33,983 nucleotides of DNA, from contig CAIMPQ010000060.1 of assembly GCA_903843315.1 (NCBI GenBank), positions 1 through 33,983 of the forward strand, in the 5' to 3' direction. Under the pieces are notes generated by a model that was given only the letters and a program-made list of their open reading frames with translations, did no database searches and was not told the DNA's origin. The position numbers and the translations under genes were made by a program. The stretch is from an uncultured beta proteobacterium. Lineage in GTDB: Bacteria > Pseudomonadota > Gammaproteobacteria > Burkholderiales > Burkholderiaceae. Positions 7,687 through 14,887 of the stretch are shown piece after piece. Position 1 is the stretch's first letter. Every line of letters starts with the position of its first letter.

Positions 7687-8541
7687 ATGTCATCCAATTC
7701 AACCCCATACTATTATGTCCCAGCACTATCTCGGCACCCAGCCATGGCGGCCCTCGGCTTAATTGCTTTTGGCGCTGGTATGTCTGGCTGGGTAAATCAC
7801 ACCCCTTGGGGCGGTCCTCTGAGCCTAGTTGGTGTGGCTTGGATATTGTTTGTTCTCTATCACTGGTTTGGTGACACGATCGCTGAATCCAATGCCGGTA
7901 TGAATGGCGTTAATGTCGATATCTCTTACCGTTGGTCGATGGCCTGGTTCATCTTTTCTGAAATTATGTTCTTTGCCGCATTCTTTTCGGCCTTGTTTTA
8001 TGCGCGCAATATTGCGATGCCTTGGATGGGTGACGTTGAGAGCAAACTAATTTGGCCTAATTTCCAGGCCGTTTGGCCTAACGATGGTCCTGCTGGTTTG
8101 GTTGAGAAATTCACCACCATGGGTCCTTGGCCAATTCCAACGATTAATACATTGTTATTGCTCAGCTCTGGTGTAACGATTACGATTTCGCATCACGCTT
8201 TAGTTGAAAACCACATGAAGAAAGCGATCATTGCCCTGTCTGCAACGGTTGTTTTAGGTTTTATCTTCTTACTGTTCCAGGGTTACGAGTACTACCATGC
8301 TTATCACGAGTTGAACTTGAAATTGACCTCTGGTATTTATGGCTCAACCTTCTTCATGTTGACTGGTTTCCATGGCTTCCACGTATTCCTTGGTGGCACG
8401 ATGTTGGCGATCGTTTTGCGCCGGATGATTCGCGGCGACTTTACCGCTAAGCATCATTTTGCTTTTGAGGGTGCTGCTTGGTACTGGCACTTCGTTGACG
8501 TTGTCTGGCTAGGTCTGTACATCGCTGTCTACTGGATGTAA
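7687..8541 (+). CDS. coxC: Cytochrome c oxidase subunit III
   Basis: Subunit III is a membrane subunit that stabilises the oxidase core and its proton uptake. The 284-residue protein begins Y-Y-Y-V-P-A-L-S-R-H-P and has seven hydrophobic segments. Typical family stretches are visible: W-F-I-F-S-E-I-M-F-F-A-A-F-F, the F-Q-G-Y-E-Y block, G-S-T-F-F-M-L-T-G-F-H-G-F-H-V and the C-terminal W-Y-W-H-F-V-D-V-V-W. I chose the ATG at 7687, preceded by a GAGAGAA-type site, over an in-frame TTG at 7669. It closes the structural operon and is followed directly by an intrinsic terminator. Confidence 0.97.
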   Translation: MSSNSTPYYYVPALSRHPAMAALGLIAFGAGMSGWVNHTPWGGPLSLVGVAWILFVLYHWFGDTIAESNAGMNGVNVDISYRWSMAWFIFSEIMFFAAFFSALFYARNIAMPWMGDVESKLIWPNFQAVWPNDGPAGLVEKFTTMGPWPIPTINTLLLLSSGVTITISHHALVENHMKKAIIALSATVVLGFIFLLFQGYEYYHAYHELNLKLTSGIYGSTFFMLTGFHGFHVFLGGTMLAIVLRRMIRGDFTAKHHFAFEGAAWYWHFVDVVWLGLYIAVYWM

Positions 8542-8552
8542 GTAGAATAAGA

Positions 8553-8582
8553 AATCGGGGCCTTCAGCCCCGATTCGTTTTT
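8553..8582 (+). terminator. Intrinsic terminator after coxC
   Basis: AATCGGGGC (8553-8561) and GCCCCGATT (8567-8575) form a perfect nine-base stem with a five-base loop, followed by CG and a run of five T (8578-8582). It begins 11 bases after the coxC stop and should end the coxB operon transcript. This implies surf1 and the downstream genes have a separate promoter. Confidence 0.88.
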
Positions 8583-8605
8583 AGGAATTCTATTTTTATC
8601 TAGCT

Positions 8606-8818
8606 TTAGTTTGTACCCACTTTGATTCCAGTTGGCTGTATTAGGCCAAAGTAGTAAGCAAGCAGGATGCCCAGGAATAGCGCAAGTGATAGACCAATGC
8701 GTAGCATCAGCGAGTGAACCATTCTGGAGCTATTGCCCCGATCTTTCATCATGTAATACAGCGCAGATCCTAGGCTGCCAACAATCATTAGTAGGACAAT
8801 CGGAATAATCCACTTCAT
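8606..8818 (-). CDS. DUF2909 (twin transmembrane) small protein
   Basis: This 70-residue protein has two predicted membrane helices (about residues 3-21 and 38-60) joined by a short basic loop (M-K-D-R-G-N-S-S-R-M-V-H). The W-I-I-P-I-V-L-L-M-I-V-G-S-L-G-S-A-L-Y-Y-M start and the loop pattern fit DUF2909, annotated as twin transmembrane protein and often found between coxC and surf1 in betaproteobacteria. It is on the opposite strand, so it is not in the oxidase operon itself. Its start is 14 bases from that of surf1. Function is unknown. Confidence 0.85.
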   Translation of the reverse strand: MKWIIPIVLLMIVGSLGSALYYMMKDRGNSSRMVHSLMLRIGLSLALFLGILLAYYFGLIQPTGIKVGTN

Positions 8819-8832
8819 CTCAAATCCTTAAC

Positions 8833-9621
8833 TTGAATAATCTCTTTTCTGAACTTATCGCTAAGCGCATAGTTGCTACTGTATCAGCCTTACTGGTCAT
8901 GGCGATTGGCTGCGGTGCTGGGATATGGCAACTCAATAGAGCTGAAACCAAAATTGCTTTGGCAGCTAATTTATTGGCACGACAACAAATGCCCATTTTG
9001 AACGCTAATACTGGGCCTGTAAGCTTAGAAGAGGCGAGTGAGCGACGGATGATTGCTCGTGGGCAGTTCATTCCAGAGGCAGCAGTTTGGTTGGATAACC
9101 GGCCAAGACCAATGCCTCCAGTGGGTAGCAATGTTTCGCAGTCAGGCTTTTATCTCATGATGCCTTTTAGGATTGAGGGGCGCGATGAAATTTTGTGGGT
9201 CAACCGAGGCTGGGGCCCGCGCAATAATGAGATTCGAGAAATGTTACCCCCGGTTAAAACGCCAGCCAATGTAGTTAATATCGAAGGCATTGTGTTTGCC
9301 CATCCCGGTAAGGTCTATGCCCTAGGTGAAGGTAAGGCGGTTGTAGATGCTAGCAAACCACGTATTGAACAAAACTTTGATTTGGGAGCAGAAGCGCAAC
9401 TTCACGGTTGGAGACAAAGCCCCTTTATTTTGCGTGAGGTTGATATGGGTATAGACGATGGTTTATTACGTGAATGGGCGCCCCTGACGACTGGGGTCGA
9501 TCGCCATTATGCTTATGCATTCCAGTGGTTTGCTTTAGCTTTTTCTGGATTGTTATTTTGGTTAATTAGCGGCTTGCGTCAATATTGGCGCAGGGGTGTG
9601 GCAAATGGGGATCAAGGGTGA
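8833..9621 (+). CDS. SURF1 family cytochrome oxidase biogenesis protein
   Basis: Surf1 helps insert heme a into subunit I. The 262-residue protein has the family plan: an N-terminal helix (about 14-33) running into G-I-W-Q-L-N-R-A-E-T-K, a periplasmic domain with G-Q-F-I-P and W-V-N-R-G-W-G-P-R, and a C-terminal helix preceded by Y-A-F-Q-W-F-A-L-A. The start is TTG 8833: no ATG or GTG occurs in frame until residue 23, which would cut into the first helix. No strong ribosome-binding site is visible. The stop overlaps the GTG start of the next gene (GTGA at 9618-9621). Confidence 0.93.
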   Translation: MNNLFSELIAKRIVATVSALLVMAIGCGAGIWQLNRAETKIALAANLLARQQMPILNANTGPVSLEEASERRMIARGQFIPEAAVWLDNRPRPMPPVGSNVSQSGFYLMMPFRIEGRDEILWVNRGWGPRNNEIREMLPPVKTPANVVNIEGIVFAHPGKVYALGEGKAVVDASKPRIEQNFDLGAEAQLHGWRQSPFILREVDMGIDDGLLREWAPLTTGVDRHYAYAFQWFALAFSGLLFWLISGLRQYWRRGVANGDQG

Positions 9622-10274
9622 GTGATAAAGAATTATTAATACCTGCATCGCAGACAGATAGTTCTGCAATTCATGCGCAGACCCGCCGTGGCCGCATTCA
9701 AATGCTATTGCTGTTGCTTGCCTGCGCTACACCAGTCATTGCTTCTTACTTAGCCTATTACGTCATTAAGCCTGAGGGTGGCAAAACCAACTTCGGCACA
9801 TTAGTGTATCCAGCCCAAGAATGGAATACGGCTTGGCTGGATATTCCAATGCAGGGTAAATGGACGCTTCTGATCGCACGTCCAGCAGGCGAGTGCCAAA
9901 TCAAAGATGAGAAGTGTATTGAGGCTTTATTTTTAATGCGGCAGACGCGAGTGGCTATGGCCAGGGAGAGTAAGCGCGTTCAGTTAGTTTGGGTCAATAC
10001 GGATGGCAAGCCTGTAGATCCAGAAGTGCTTAAGGCTTATGACGAACAGGCTGCTGGTTTGAAGGTTGTTGCACTACCTACAGATCCCCAACTTAGAGCT
10101 AGCTTTGAAGGCTGGCTTAATAAAGAGGGCGCAGGTCAGCAGATTCAACTGATTGACCCTAGTCCAGCCAAGATGATGTATTTCCCGGTTACGAATTCTC
10201 CTAAAGAGTTTTCGAGCATGAAGAAAGATTTAGAAAGGCTCTTGAAGTTAAATCACAAGGGCGAAAATTTGTAA
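9618..10274 (+). CDS. Membrane-anchored periplasmic protein of unknown function in the oxidase assembly cluster
   Basis: This 218-residue protein has a cytoplasmic tail of about 25 residues, one helix (about 30-52, ending S-Y-L-A-Y-Y-V-I-K-P), then a periplasmic domain. The domain begins G-K-W-T-L-L-I-A-R-P-A-G-E-C and has a second Cys seven residues on (C-x6-C), then R-Q-T-R-V-A-M and R-V-Q-L-V-W-V. This strand-helix-strand order resembles a Sco/thioredoxin-like fold with a non-canonical cysteine pair, but no CxxC or CxxxC is present. GTG 9618 overlaps the surf1 stop, and the stop overlaps the ctaA start (TAATG). Homologues occupy this slot in Burkholderiales. A role in copper or thiol handling is inference. 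Confidence 0.8.
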   Translation: MSDKELLIPASQTDSSAIHAQTRRGRIQMLLLLLACATPVIASYLAYYVIKPEGGKTNFGTLVYPAQEWNTAWLDIPMQGKWTLLIARPAGECQIKDEKCIEALFLMRQTRVAMARESKRVQLVWVNTDGKPVDPEVLKAYDEQAAGLKVVALPTDPQLRASFEGWLNKEGAGQQIQLIDPSPAKMMYFPVTNSPKEFSSMKKDLERLLKLNHKGENL

Positions 10275-11395
10275 TGCCCACTTTTGTTTTGATTCTAGAG
10301 TTGGCGACAATCGCAATCGTATTTGCGGGTCTGCCCTTGGCTTATTTGTGGACAAGGCCAGGGTTTAGTTTTTTCCAAAAACTCAACTGGGTTTTAGTCT
10401 TTATGACTTTTGACCTGATTGTCTTTGGAGCATTTACTCGTCTGACTGATTCAGGACTTGGTTGTCCGGATTGGCCTGGTTGCTACGGTACATCCAATCC
10501 CTTTCATGCCCTTGGAGAAATCCAGCAGGCTGAGAGCGCCTTGCCGACTGGGCCCGTTACGGTGATGAAAGCGTGGATTGAAATGATTCACCGCTACTTA
10601 GCAATGACGGTCGGGGCCTTAATTTTGATTCAAGTGGGATTGGCTTTTAGCAAACTGAGGTCTTTAGGTAAGACTCCCTTGTTTGGTAGTTTAGGTCTCC
10701 TCTTATTGGTGTGTATTCAAGGTGCATTTGGAGCTTGGACTGTTACCCTTAAATTGCAGCCGATGATTGTGACGATGCATTTAATGTTGGCTTTGGTTTT
10801 ATTGGCTTGCCTTACTGCATATGCTCAACAAACTTGGGAAGTGGGCTCCAAGACTTTGCATACACTACGGATTCGTCCTCTACCTGCGGGCCTGCTGCTC
10901 ACTGCTTTTAGTGTTCTTTCTATACAGATTTTTTTAGGCGCTTGGGTGAGTACAAACTACGCTGTTTTAGCTTGTCCAGATTTCCCAACGTGTTTAGGAA
11001 GCGTATGGCCAGAAACTAATTGGGGCGAGGGCTTCAGCCTTTGGCGTCAATTGGGCTTAAATAGTCAAGGTGAATTTATTTCTCCAGTAGCCTTACAAAC
11101 AATCCATTGGGCGCATCGTCTATTTGCTGTTGTGGTTTTGGTTGTCTTGGGCACATTGGGCTGGAAAGCCTTGCAATTAACAACCCCGGTCTTGTCTGGT
11201 CTTGGCCGGTTTGCAAAACTATTGCTAGCTTTACTTTTTCTGCAAGTGATTACTGGAATATCTAATGTTGTTTTTCAGTGGCCTTTGTTAGCTGCTTTAC
11301 TCCACACCGCCGGTTCAGCCGCTTTAGTATTCTGTTTGGTCAGAATGAGTTATTGGGCATCTTGGGGTCCATCTATTCAAAAGAAGATGACATAG
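10274..11395 (+). CDS. ctaA: Heme A synthase (COX15/CtaA family)
   Basis: CtaA oxidises the C8 methyl of heme O to a formyl group, giving heme A. The 373-residue membrane protein has about eight helices in two repeated halves. Visible features are the F-G-A-F-T-R-L-T-D-S-G-L-G-C-P-D-W-P-G-C-Y-G segment, and the heme-ligand regions with I-H-R-Y, M-H-L-M, I-H-W-A-H-R and L-H-T-A-G. A second cysteine pair in the second half (A-C-P-D-F-P-T-C-L-G) mirrors the first. Its ATG overlaps the previous stop (TAATG) and ctaB begins two bases after its stop, so heme O and heme A synthesis are translated from one message. Confidence 0.96.
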   Translation: MPTFVLILELATIAIVFAGLPLAYLWTRPGFSFFQKLNWVLVFMTFDLIVFGAFTRLTDSGLGCPDWPGCYGTSNPFHALGEIQQAESALPTGPVTVMKAWIEMIHRYLAMTVGALILIQVGLAFSKLRSLGKTPLFGSLGLLLLVCIQGAFGAWTVTLKLQPMIVTMHLMLALVLLACLTAYAQQTWEVGSKTLHTLRIRPLPAGLLLTAFSVLSIQIFLGAWVSTNYAVLACPDFPTCLGSVWPETNWGEGFSLWRQLGLNSQGEFISPVALQTIHWAHRLFAVVVLVVLGTLGWKALQLTTPVLSGLGRFAKLLLALLFLQVITGISNVVFQWPLLAALLHTAGSAALVFCLVRMSYWASWGPSIQKKMT

Positions 11396-11397
11396 TT

Positions 11398-12291
11398 ATG
11401 AATACGCCTCAACCATCTAGGCCAGCATCAATGCCACGTTGGCGCCAATACTGGGTATTAACTAAACCTAGAGTGACTCAGCTTGCCGTTTTTTGTGCTG
11501 TGATTGGAATGTTCTTAGCTACTCCTGGCATGGTTCCTTACCCAGTTCTTTTTGGCGGCATTGTGGGTATTTGGCTCTTGGCAGGCGCTGCCTTTGCAGT
11601 CAATTGTTTGATAGAGCAGGCTGTTGATGCCAAAATGAAGCGCACCGCATGGCGCCCTTCGGCCACAGGTGAAGTAACTCCTTTCCATATTATTGTTTTT
11701 TCAATCATCATTGGTTCGCTGGGCATGATTGTGTTGTGGAATTTCTGTAATCCACTGACGATGTGGTTAACCTTGGCAACCTTTGTAGGTTATGCAGTGA
11801 TTTATACCTGGCTACTGAAACCAGCAACCCCCCAGAACATTGTGATTGGTGGCCTATCAGGCGCAATGCCTCCGGCGCTTGGTTGGGCGGCCGTTACCAA
11901 TACCTTGTCTGCAGAAGCTTGGCTTTTGGTGTTAATTATTTTTGTTTGGACGCCACCCCATTTTTGGGCGCTCGCTTTATATCGCCGTGATGATTATGTG
12001 CAATCGGGTTTGCCAATGCTACCCGTAACCCATGGTGAGCGATTTACCTTGCTCAATATTTTGTTGTACACCTTGATCTTAATCGCCGCAACAATGCTTC
12101 CCTACCTTTATGGCATGAGTGGCATGGTGTATCTGGTTTCAGCCATTGTGCTTGGGTTAATATTTTTGGGCTATGCCATCGCTTTATTTATTTCCTATAG
12201 TGATGCTTTGGCCAAGAAAACATTTCGTTTTTCAATTACCTATTTGTCATTGCTCTTTGCAGCACTGCTAATAGATCACTATTTCCTTTGA
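11398..12291 (+). CDS. ctaB: Protoheme IX farnesyltransferase (heme O synthase)
   Basis: CtaB (CyoE/Cox10) attaches a farnesyl group to heme B to make heme O, the substrate of CtaA. The 297-residue UbiA-family membrane protein has the first prenyl-diphosphate motif N69-C-L-I-E73-Q-A-V-D77-A-K-M followed by R-T-x-x-R-P, and the second motif region Y-R-R-D-D-Y-V-Q-S-G-L-P-M-L-P-V. It has about nine hydrophobic segments. I chose ATG 11398, which gives the usual K-P-R-V-T start at about residue 23. An upstream in-frame start at 11278 would overlap ctaA by more than 100 bases and has no family support. Confidence 0.96.
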   Translation: MNTPQPSRPASMPRWRQYWVLTKPRVTQLAVFCAVIGMFLATPGMVPYPVLFGGIVGIWLLAGAAFAVNCLIEQAVDAKMKRTAWRPSATGEVTPFHIIVFSIIIGSLGMIVLWNFCNPLTMWLTLATFVGYAVIYTWLLKPATPQNIVIGGLSGAMPPALGWAAVTNTLSAEAWLLVLIIFVWTPPHFWALALYRRDDYVQSGLPMLPVTHGERFTLLNILLYTLILIAATMLPYLYGMSGMVYLVSAIVLGLIFLGYAIALFISYSDALAKKTFRFSITYLSLLFAALLIDHYFL

Positions 12292-12292
12292 G

Positions 12293-12883
12293 ATGAATAT
12301 GAATTTATTCCGTATTGGCTGTATTGCTGCTCTGCTGGTGATTTTGACAGCTTGTAGTCCAAAGCCCGAGTTTAAGAATATTGACATCACCGGCAGCACT
12401 GCCTTTGGTAAAGATTTTAGTTTGGTGGATCCAGATGGCAAAGTAAGAACACTTGCTGACTTTAAGGGAAAAGTAGTGGTGATGTTCTTTGGATATACCC
12501 AGTGCCCTGATGTTTGCCCAACTACATTGACCGAAATGCAGCAAGTCATGACCCTATTGGGGCCTCAATCAGATAAGGTACAAGTACTCTTTGTGACGGT
12601 GGATCCAGCACGAGATACCGACGTCATTCTGAAGCAGTATGTGCCCGCTTTCGATCCGCGTTTCTTAGGATTACGTCCAGCAAATGAGGCTGGCCTAGAA
12701 AAAGTCACTAAAGATTTCAAGATTTATTACAAGAAGGTACCCGGTAGTAGTCCCGGCTCATACACCATAGACCACACTGCGGGAAGCTATGCGTTTGATC
12801 CTGAGGGACATTTACGCTTGTACATCAAGCATGCACAAGGTCCTGAGACCCTGGCACATGACTTAAAAGAGCTTCTAAAGTAA
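12293..12883 (+). CDS. SCO1/SenC family copper chaperone lipoprotein
   Basis: Sco proteins are thioredoxin-fold copper and thiol chaperones that help assemble CuA in subunit II. The 196-residue precursor has a lipoprotein signal with lipobox L-T-A-C21, so the mature protein is probably membrane-anchored in the periplasm. The copper-binding motif is C71-P-D-V-C75-P, and the third ligand is H161 in I-D-H161-T-A-G-S-Y-A-F. All three key residues are present, indicating a functional copper site. The start lies one base after the ctaB stop, and it ends the assembly cluster. An alternative Met is two codons in. Confidence 0.95.
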   Translation: MNMNLFRIGCIAALLVILTACSPKPEFKNIDITGSTAFGKDFSLVDPDGKVRTLADFKGKVVVMFFGYTQCPDVCPTTLTEMQQVMTLLGPQSDKVQVLFVTVDPARDTDVILKQYVPAFDPRFLGLRPANEAGLEKVTKDFKIYYKKVPGSSPGSYTIDHTAGSYAFDPEGHLRLYIKHAQGPETLAHDLKELLK

Positions 12884-12911
12884 GGAAATGCGATTGGGGT
12901 CTGAAGCTTGC

Positions 12912-13841
12912 TTAGGCTGCTTCAGCTTGTAACATACCGCGCATTTTTTTGAGCGCTGCCGTCTCAATTTGACGGACGCGCTCTGCAGAGATGCCATATT
13001 CAGCGGCTAAATCATGCAAGGTTTTTGTACCCTTGCCATCTGCATCCATAGCTAACCAGCGCGACTGAACGATGTTACGACTACGCTCGTCTAAACCCAT
13101 CAAGGCTTGATCAAGCTTAGGGCCTTGTAATGCGTCCGCCTCATTGCTGGCAATACGCTCAGTAGGCTCTTGAGAGTTATCTGCAAGCCATTGAATGGGT
13201 GCATATGCCGCTTCATCATCAGTGTCATCACCTTCAAGCGCGACATCACCGCCAGCAAGGCGCATTTCCATTTCTTTAACGTCCGAGCCTTTAACGTCAA
13301 GCGCTTTGGCTAAAGCTTCCACTTCACTAGGTGTAAGTGCACTTAAAGTAGGTTTATTACTACGCAAATTAAAGAACAACTTACGCTGTGCTTTAGTAGT
13401 AGCCATTTTGACCAAGCGCCAATTCTTGAGAATGTACTCATGAATTTCTGCCTTAATCCAATGGATAGCATAGGACACTAAGCGAGCACCATTGTTTGGG
13501 TCATAGCGCTTCACTGCTTTCATTAAGCCAATATTGCCTTCTTGAATTAAGTCAGCATGCGGAATTCCATAGCCAAGATATTGGCGTGCAACAGAAACAA
13601 CAAGACGCAAATGGGAGAGCACTAACGTTTTAGCGGCATCCACATTTTCAGTACGACGGAATTCCTGCGCAAGATGTAACTCTTCTGCAGCACTAAGCAT
13701 AGGTACGCGATTAACGTAAGCAATGTAAGAATCAAGCGTGCCAACCCCTAAGGATGGCAAGATTGGAAATGCAGACGCCGACGCAGTCTGCGTAACTGGC
13801 AGTCTTTGCATATTCGGATTGTCGTATTTCTTTTGGACCAT
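12912..13841 (-). CDS. rpoH: RNA polymerase heat-shock sigma factor RpoH (sigma-32)
   Basis: RpoH directs RNA polymerase to heat-shock promoters. The 309-residue protein has region 2 with L-R-L-V-V-S-V-A-R and D-L-I-Q-E-G-N-I-G-L-M-K-A-V-K-R-Y-D-P, and the diagnostic RpoH box Q152-R-K-L-F-F-N-L-R160. Region 4 has the helix-turn-helix D-L-A-A-E-Y-G-I-S-A-E-R-V-R-Q-I-E. The RpoH box separates it from RpoD and RpoS. A perfect CIRCE element begins 37 bases upstream of the ATG, so HrcA probably represses the gene. It lies downstream of ftsY, as in many proteobacteria, but with no ftsE or ftsX between. Confidence 0.97.
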   Translation of the reverse strand: MVQKKYDNPNMQRLPVTQTASASAFPILPSLGVGTLDSYIAYVNRVPMLSAAEELHLAQEFRRTENVDAAKTLVLSHLRLVVSVARQYLGYGIPHADLIQEGNIGLMKAVKRYDPNNGARLVSYAIHWIKAEIHEYILKNWRLVKMATTKAQRKLFFNLRSNKPTLSALTPSEVEALAKALDVKGSDVKEMEMRLAGGDVALEGDDTDDEAAYAPIQWLADNSQEPTERIASNEADALQGPKLDQALMGLDERSRNIVQSRWLAMDADGKGTKTLHDLAAEYGISAERVRQIETAALKKMRGMLQAEAA

Positions 13842-13864
13842 TTTTCTTATAAATATGAGGTGTT

Positions 13865-13894
13865 AATAGAAAACCATTTTAGCACTCTTGTCAA
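13865..13894 (-). promoter_or_regulatory. Probable sigma-70 promoter of rpoH, overlapping the operator
   Basis: Read on the minus strand, a perfect -35 TTGACA (13889-13894) is followed after 18 bases by TCTATT (13865-13870; four of six matches to TATAAT). The -35 lies inside the CIRCE spacer, so a bound repressor would block polymerase. Transcription would begin near 13858 with a leader under 20 bases. The weak -10 keeps this tentative. Confidence 0.5.
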
Positions 13895-13905
13895 GAGAGT
13901 GCTAA
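13879..13905. promoter_or_regulatory. CIRCE operator (HrcA-binding inverted repeat) upstream of rpoH
   Basis: TTAGCACTC (13879-13887), nine spacer bases, and GAGTGCTAA (13897-13905) reproduce the CIRCE consensus with no mismatch. CIRCE binds the repressor HrcA, which normally controls groESL and dnaK. Here it sits in the 92-base gap between ftsY and rpoH, 37 bases before the rpoH ATG. The element is symmetric, and only rpoH begins next to it. hrcA itself is not in this window. Confidence 0.95.
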
Positions 13906-13933
13906 TGCTTGATGTGATCTATAAGTTACTGAT

Positions 13934-14824
13934 TTAATTGAATAATTCGGATGAGTATTGCCCTGCTGTGAAGGGGGCTAAATCATCAATTCCTTCACCT
14001 TTGCCAAGGGCCAATATGGCGGGTTTTGGGCTTTCTTGGAGAGTATGTGCCAAGGCGCAGATTACACCACCTTTAGCTGTCCCATCAAGCTTAGTAACGA
14101 TAATTCCAGTGAGACCCAAAGCCGCATTAAAGGCCTTCACTTGGCTTAAGCCGTTTTGACCTGTATTGCCATCAAGTACCAACAAAGTGTGGTGTGGTGC
14201 CCCAGGAAGCGCCTTCCCGATGACGCGTTTGACCTTCTTGAGTTCTTCCATCAGGTGGTCTTGGGTTGCAAGACGACCCGCGGTATCAATAATGAGAATA
14301 TCGCTTTTGCGGGAGATTGCAGCGTGGATCGCATCGTGAGCAACAGCGGCTGCATCACCACCTTCTTGGGTAATCACGTCAACTTGATTACGGCCACCCC
14401 ATTCTTGCAATTGATTACGCGCTGCCGCTCTGAAGGTATCTCCTGCAGCCAAGAGAACGGATTTGCCTTGTGACTGAAAGAGTTTACAGAGCTTGCCGAT
14501 AGTAGTTGTCTTGCCAGCCCCATTAACCCCTACAACCAACCATACCTCTGGGGTAGAGGTACTGTGAGATTCAAACAGGGGATTTGGGGAGGGTTCTAAA
14601 ACCTTTAATAGACTACTTACTTCATCAATCAACAAAGTTTGTAATGCTTCTGGACTAGATGCTTTTTCGGTTTTAGCGGCTTTACGTAGCTTACTAATCA
14701 ACTGTTCAGTCGTAGGAAGGCCCACATCACTTTGAATCAGTGATTCTTCTAATGACTCAAACCAAGCTTCATCAGTTTTGCTGGATTTGAAAAGGGTTCC
14801 GAGGGTTTTACGTAAGCCGAACAT
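13934..14824 (-). CDS. ftsY: Signal recognition particle receptor FtsY
   Basis: FtsY is the GTPase receptor that docks the signal recognition particle and its ribosome at the inner membrane. The 296-residue protein is short: it has the N domain (about 1-85) and G domain, but almost none of the acidic A domain found in E. coli. GTPase motifs are G99-V-N-G-A-G-K-T-T, D180-T-A-G-R and T244-K-L-D-G. The D-T-F-R-A-A-A insertion-box start (about 129-135) distinguishes the SRP GTPase family. It is divergent from the first M16 gene by 63 bases, and the CIRCE element follows its stop. Confidence 0.96.
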   Translation of the reverse strand: MFGLRKTLGTLFKSSKTDEAWFESLEESLIQSDVGLPTTEQLISKLRKAAKTEKASSPEALQTLLIDEVSSLLKVLEPSPNPLFESHSTSTPEVWLVVGVNGAGKTTTIGKLCKLFQSQGKSVLLAAGDTFRAAARNQLQEWGGRNQVDVITQEGGDAAAVAHDAIHAAISRKSDILIIDTAGRLATQDHLMEELKKVKRVIGKALPGAPHHTLLVLDGNTGQNGLSQVKAFNAALGLTGIIVTKLDGTAKGGVICALAHTLQESPKPAILALGKGEGIDDLAPFTAGQYSSELFN

Positions 14825-14887
14825 AATCGATACAATTTAAACCTTGCATCTTATCAATTTAATTCTTGGGATATGGTGATTTAGCAG

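Noticed and set aside
12901..12925. Inverted repeat CTGAAGC/GCTTCAG between sco and rpoH as a terminator
   Set aside because: The stem is seven bases with an 11-base loop, no T run follows on either strand, and one arm lies in the rpoH coding end. It is too weak to call.
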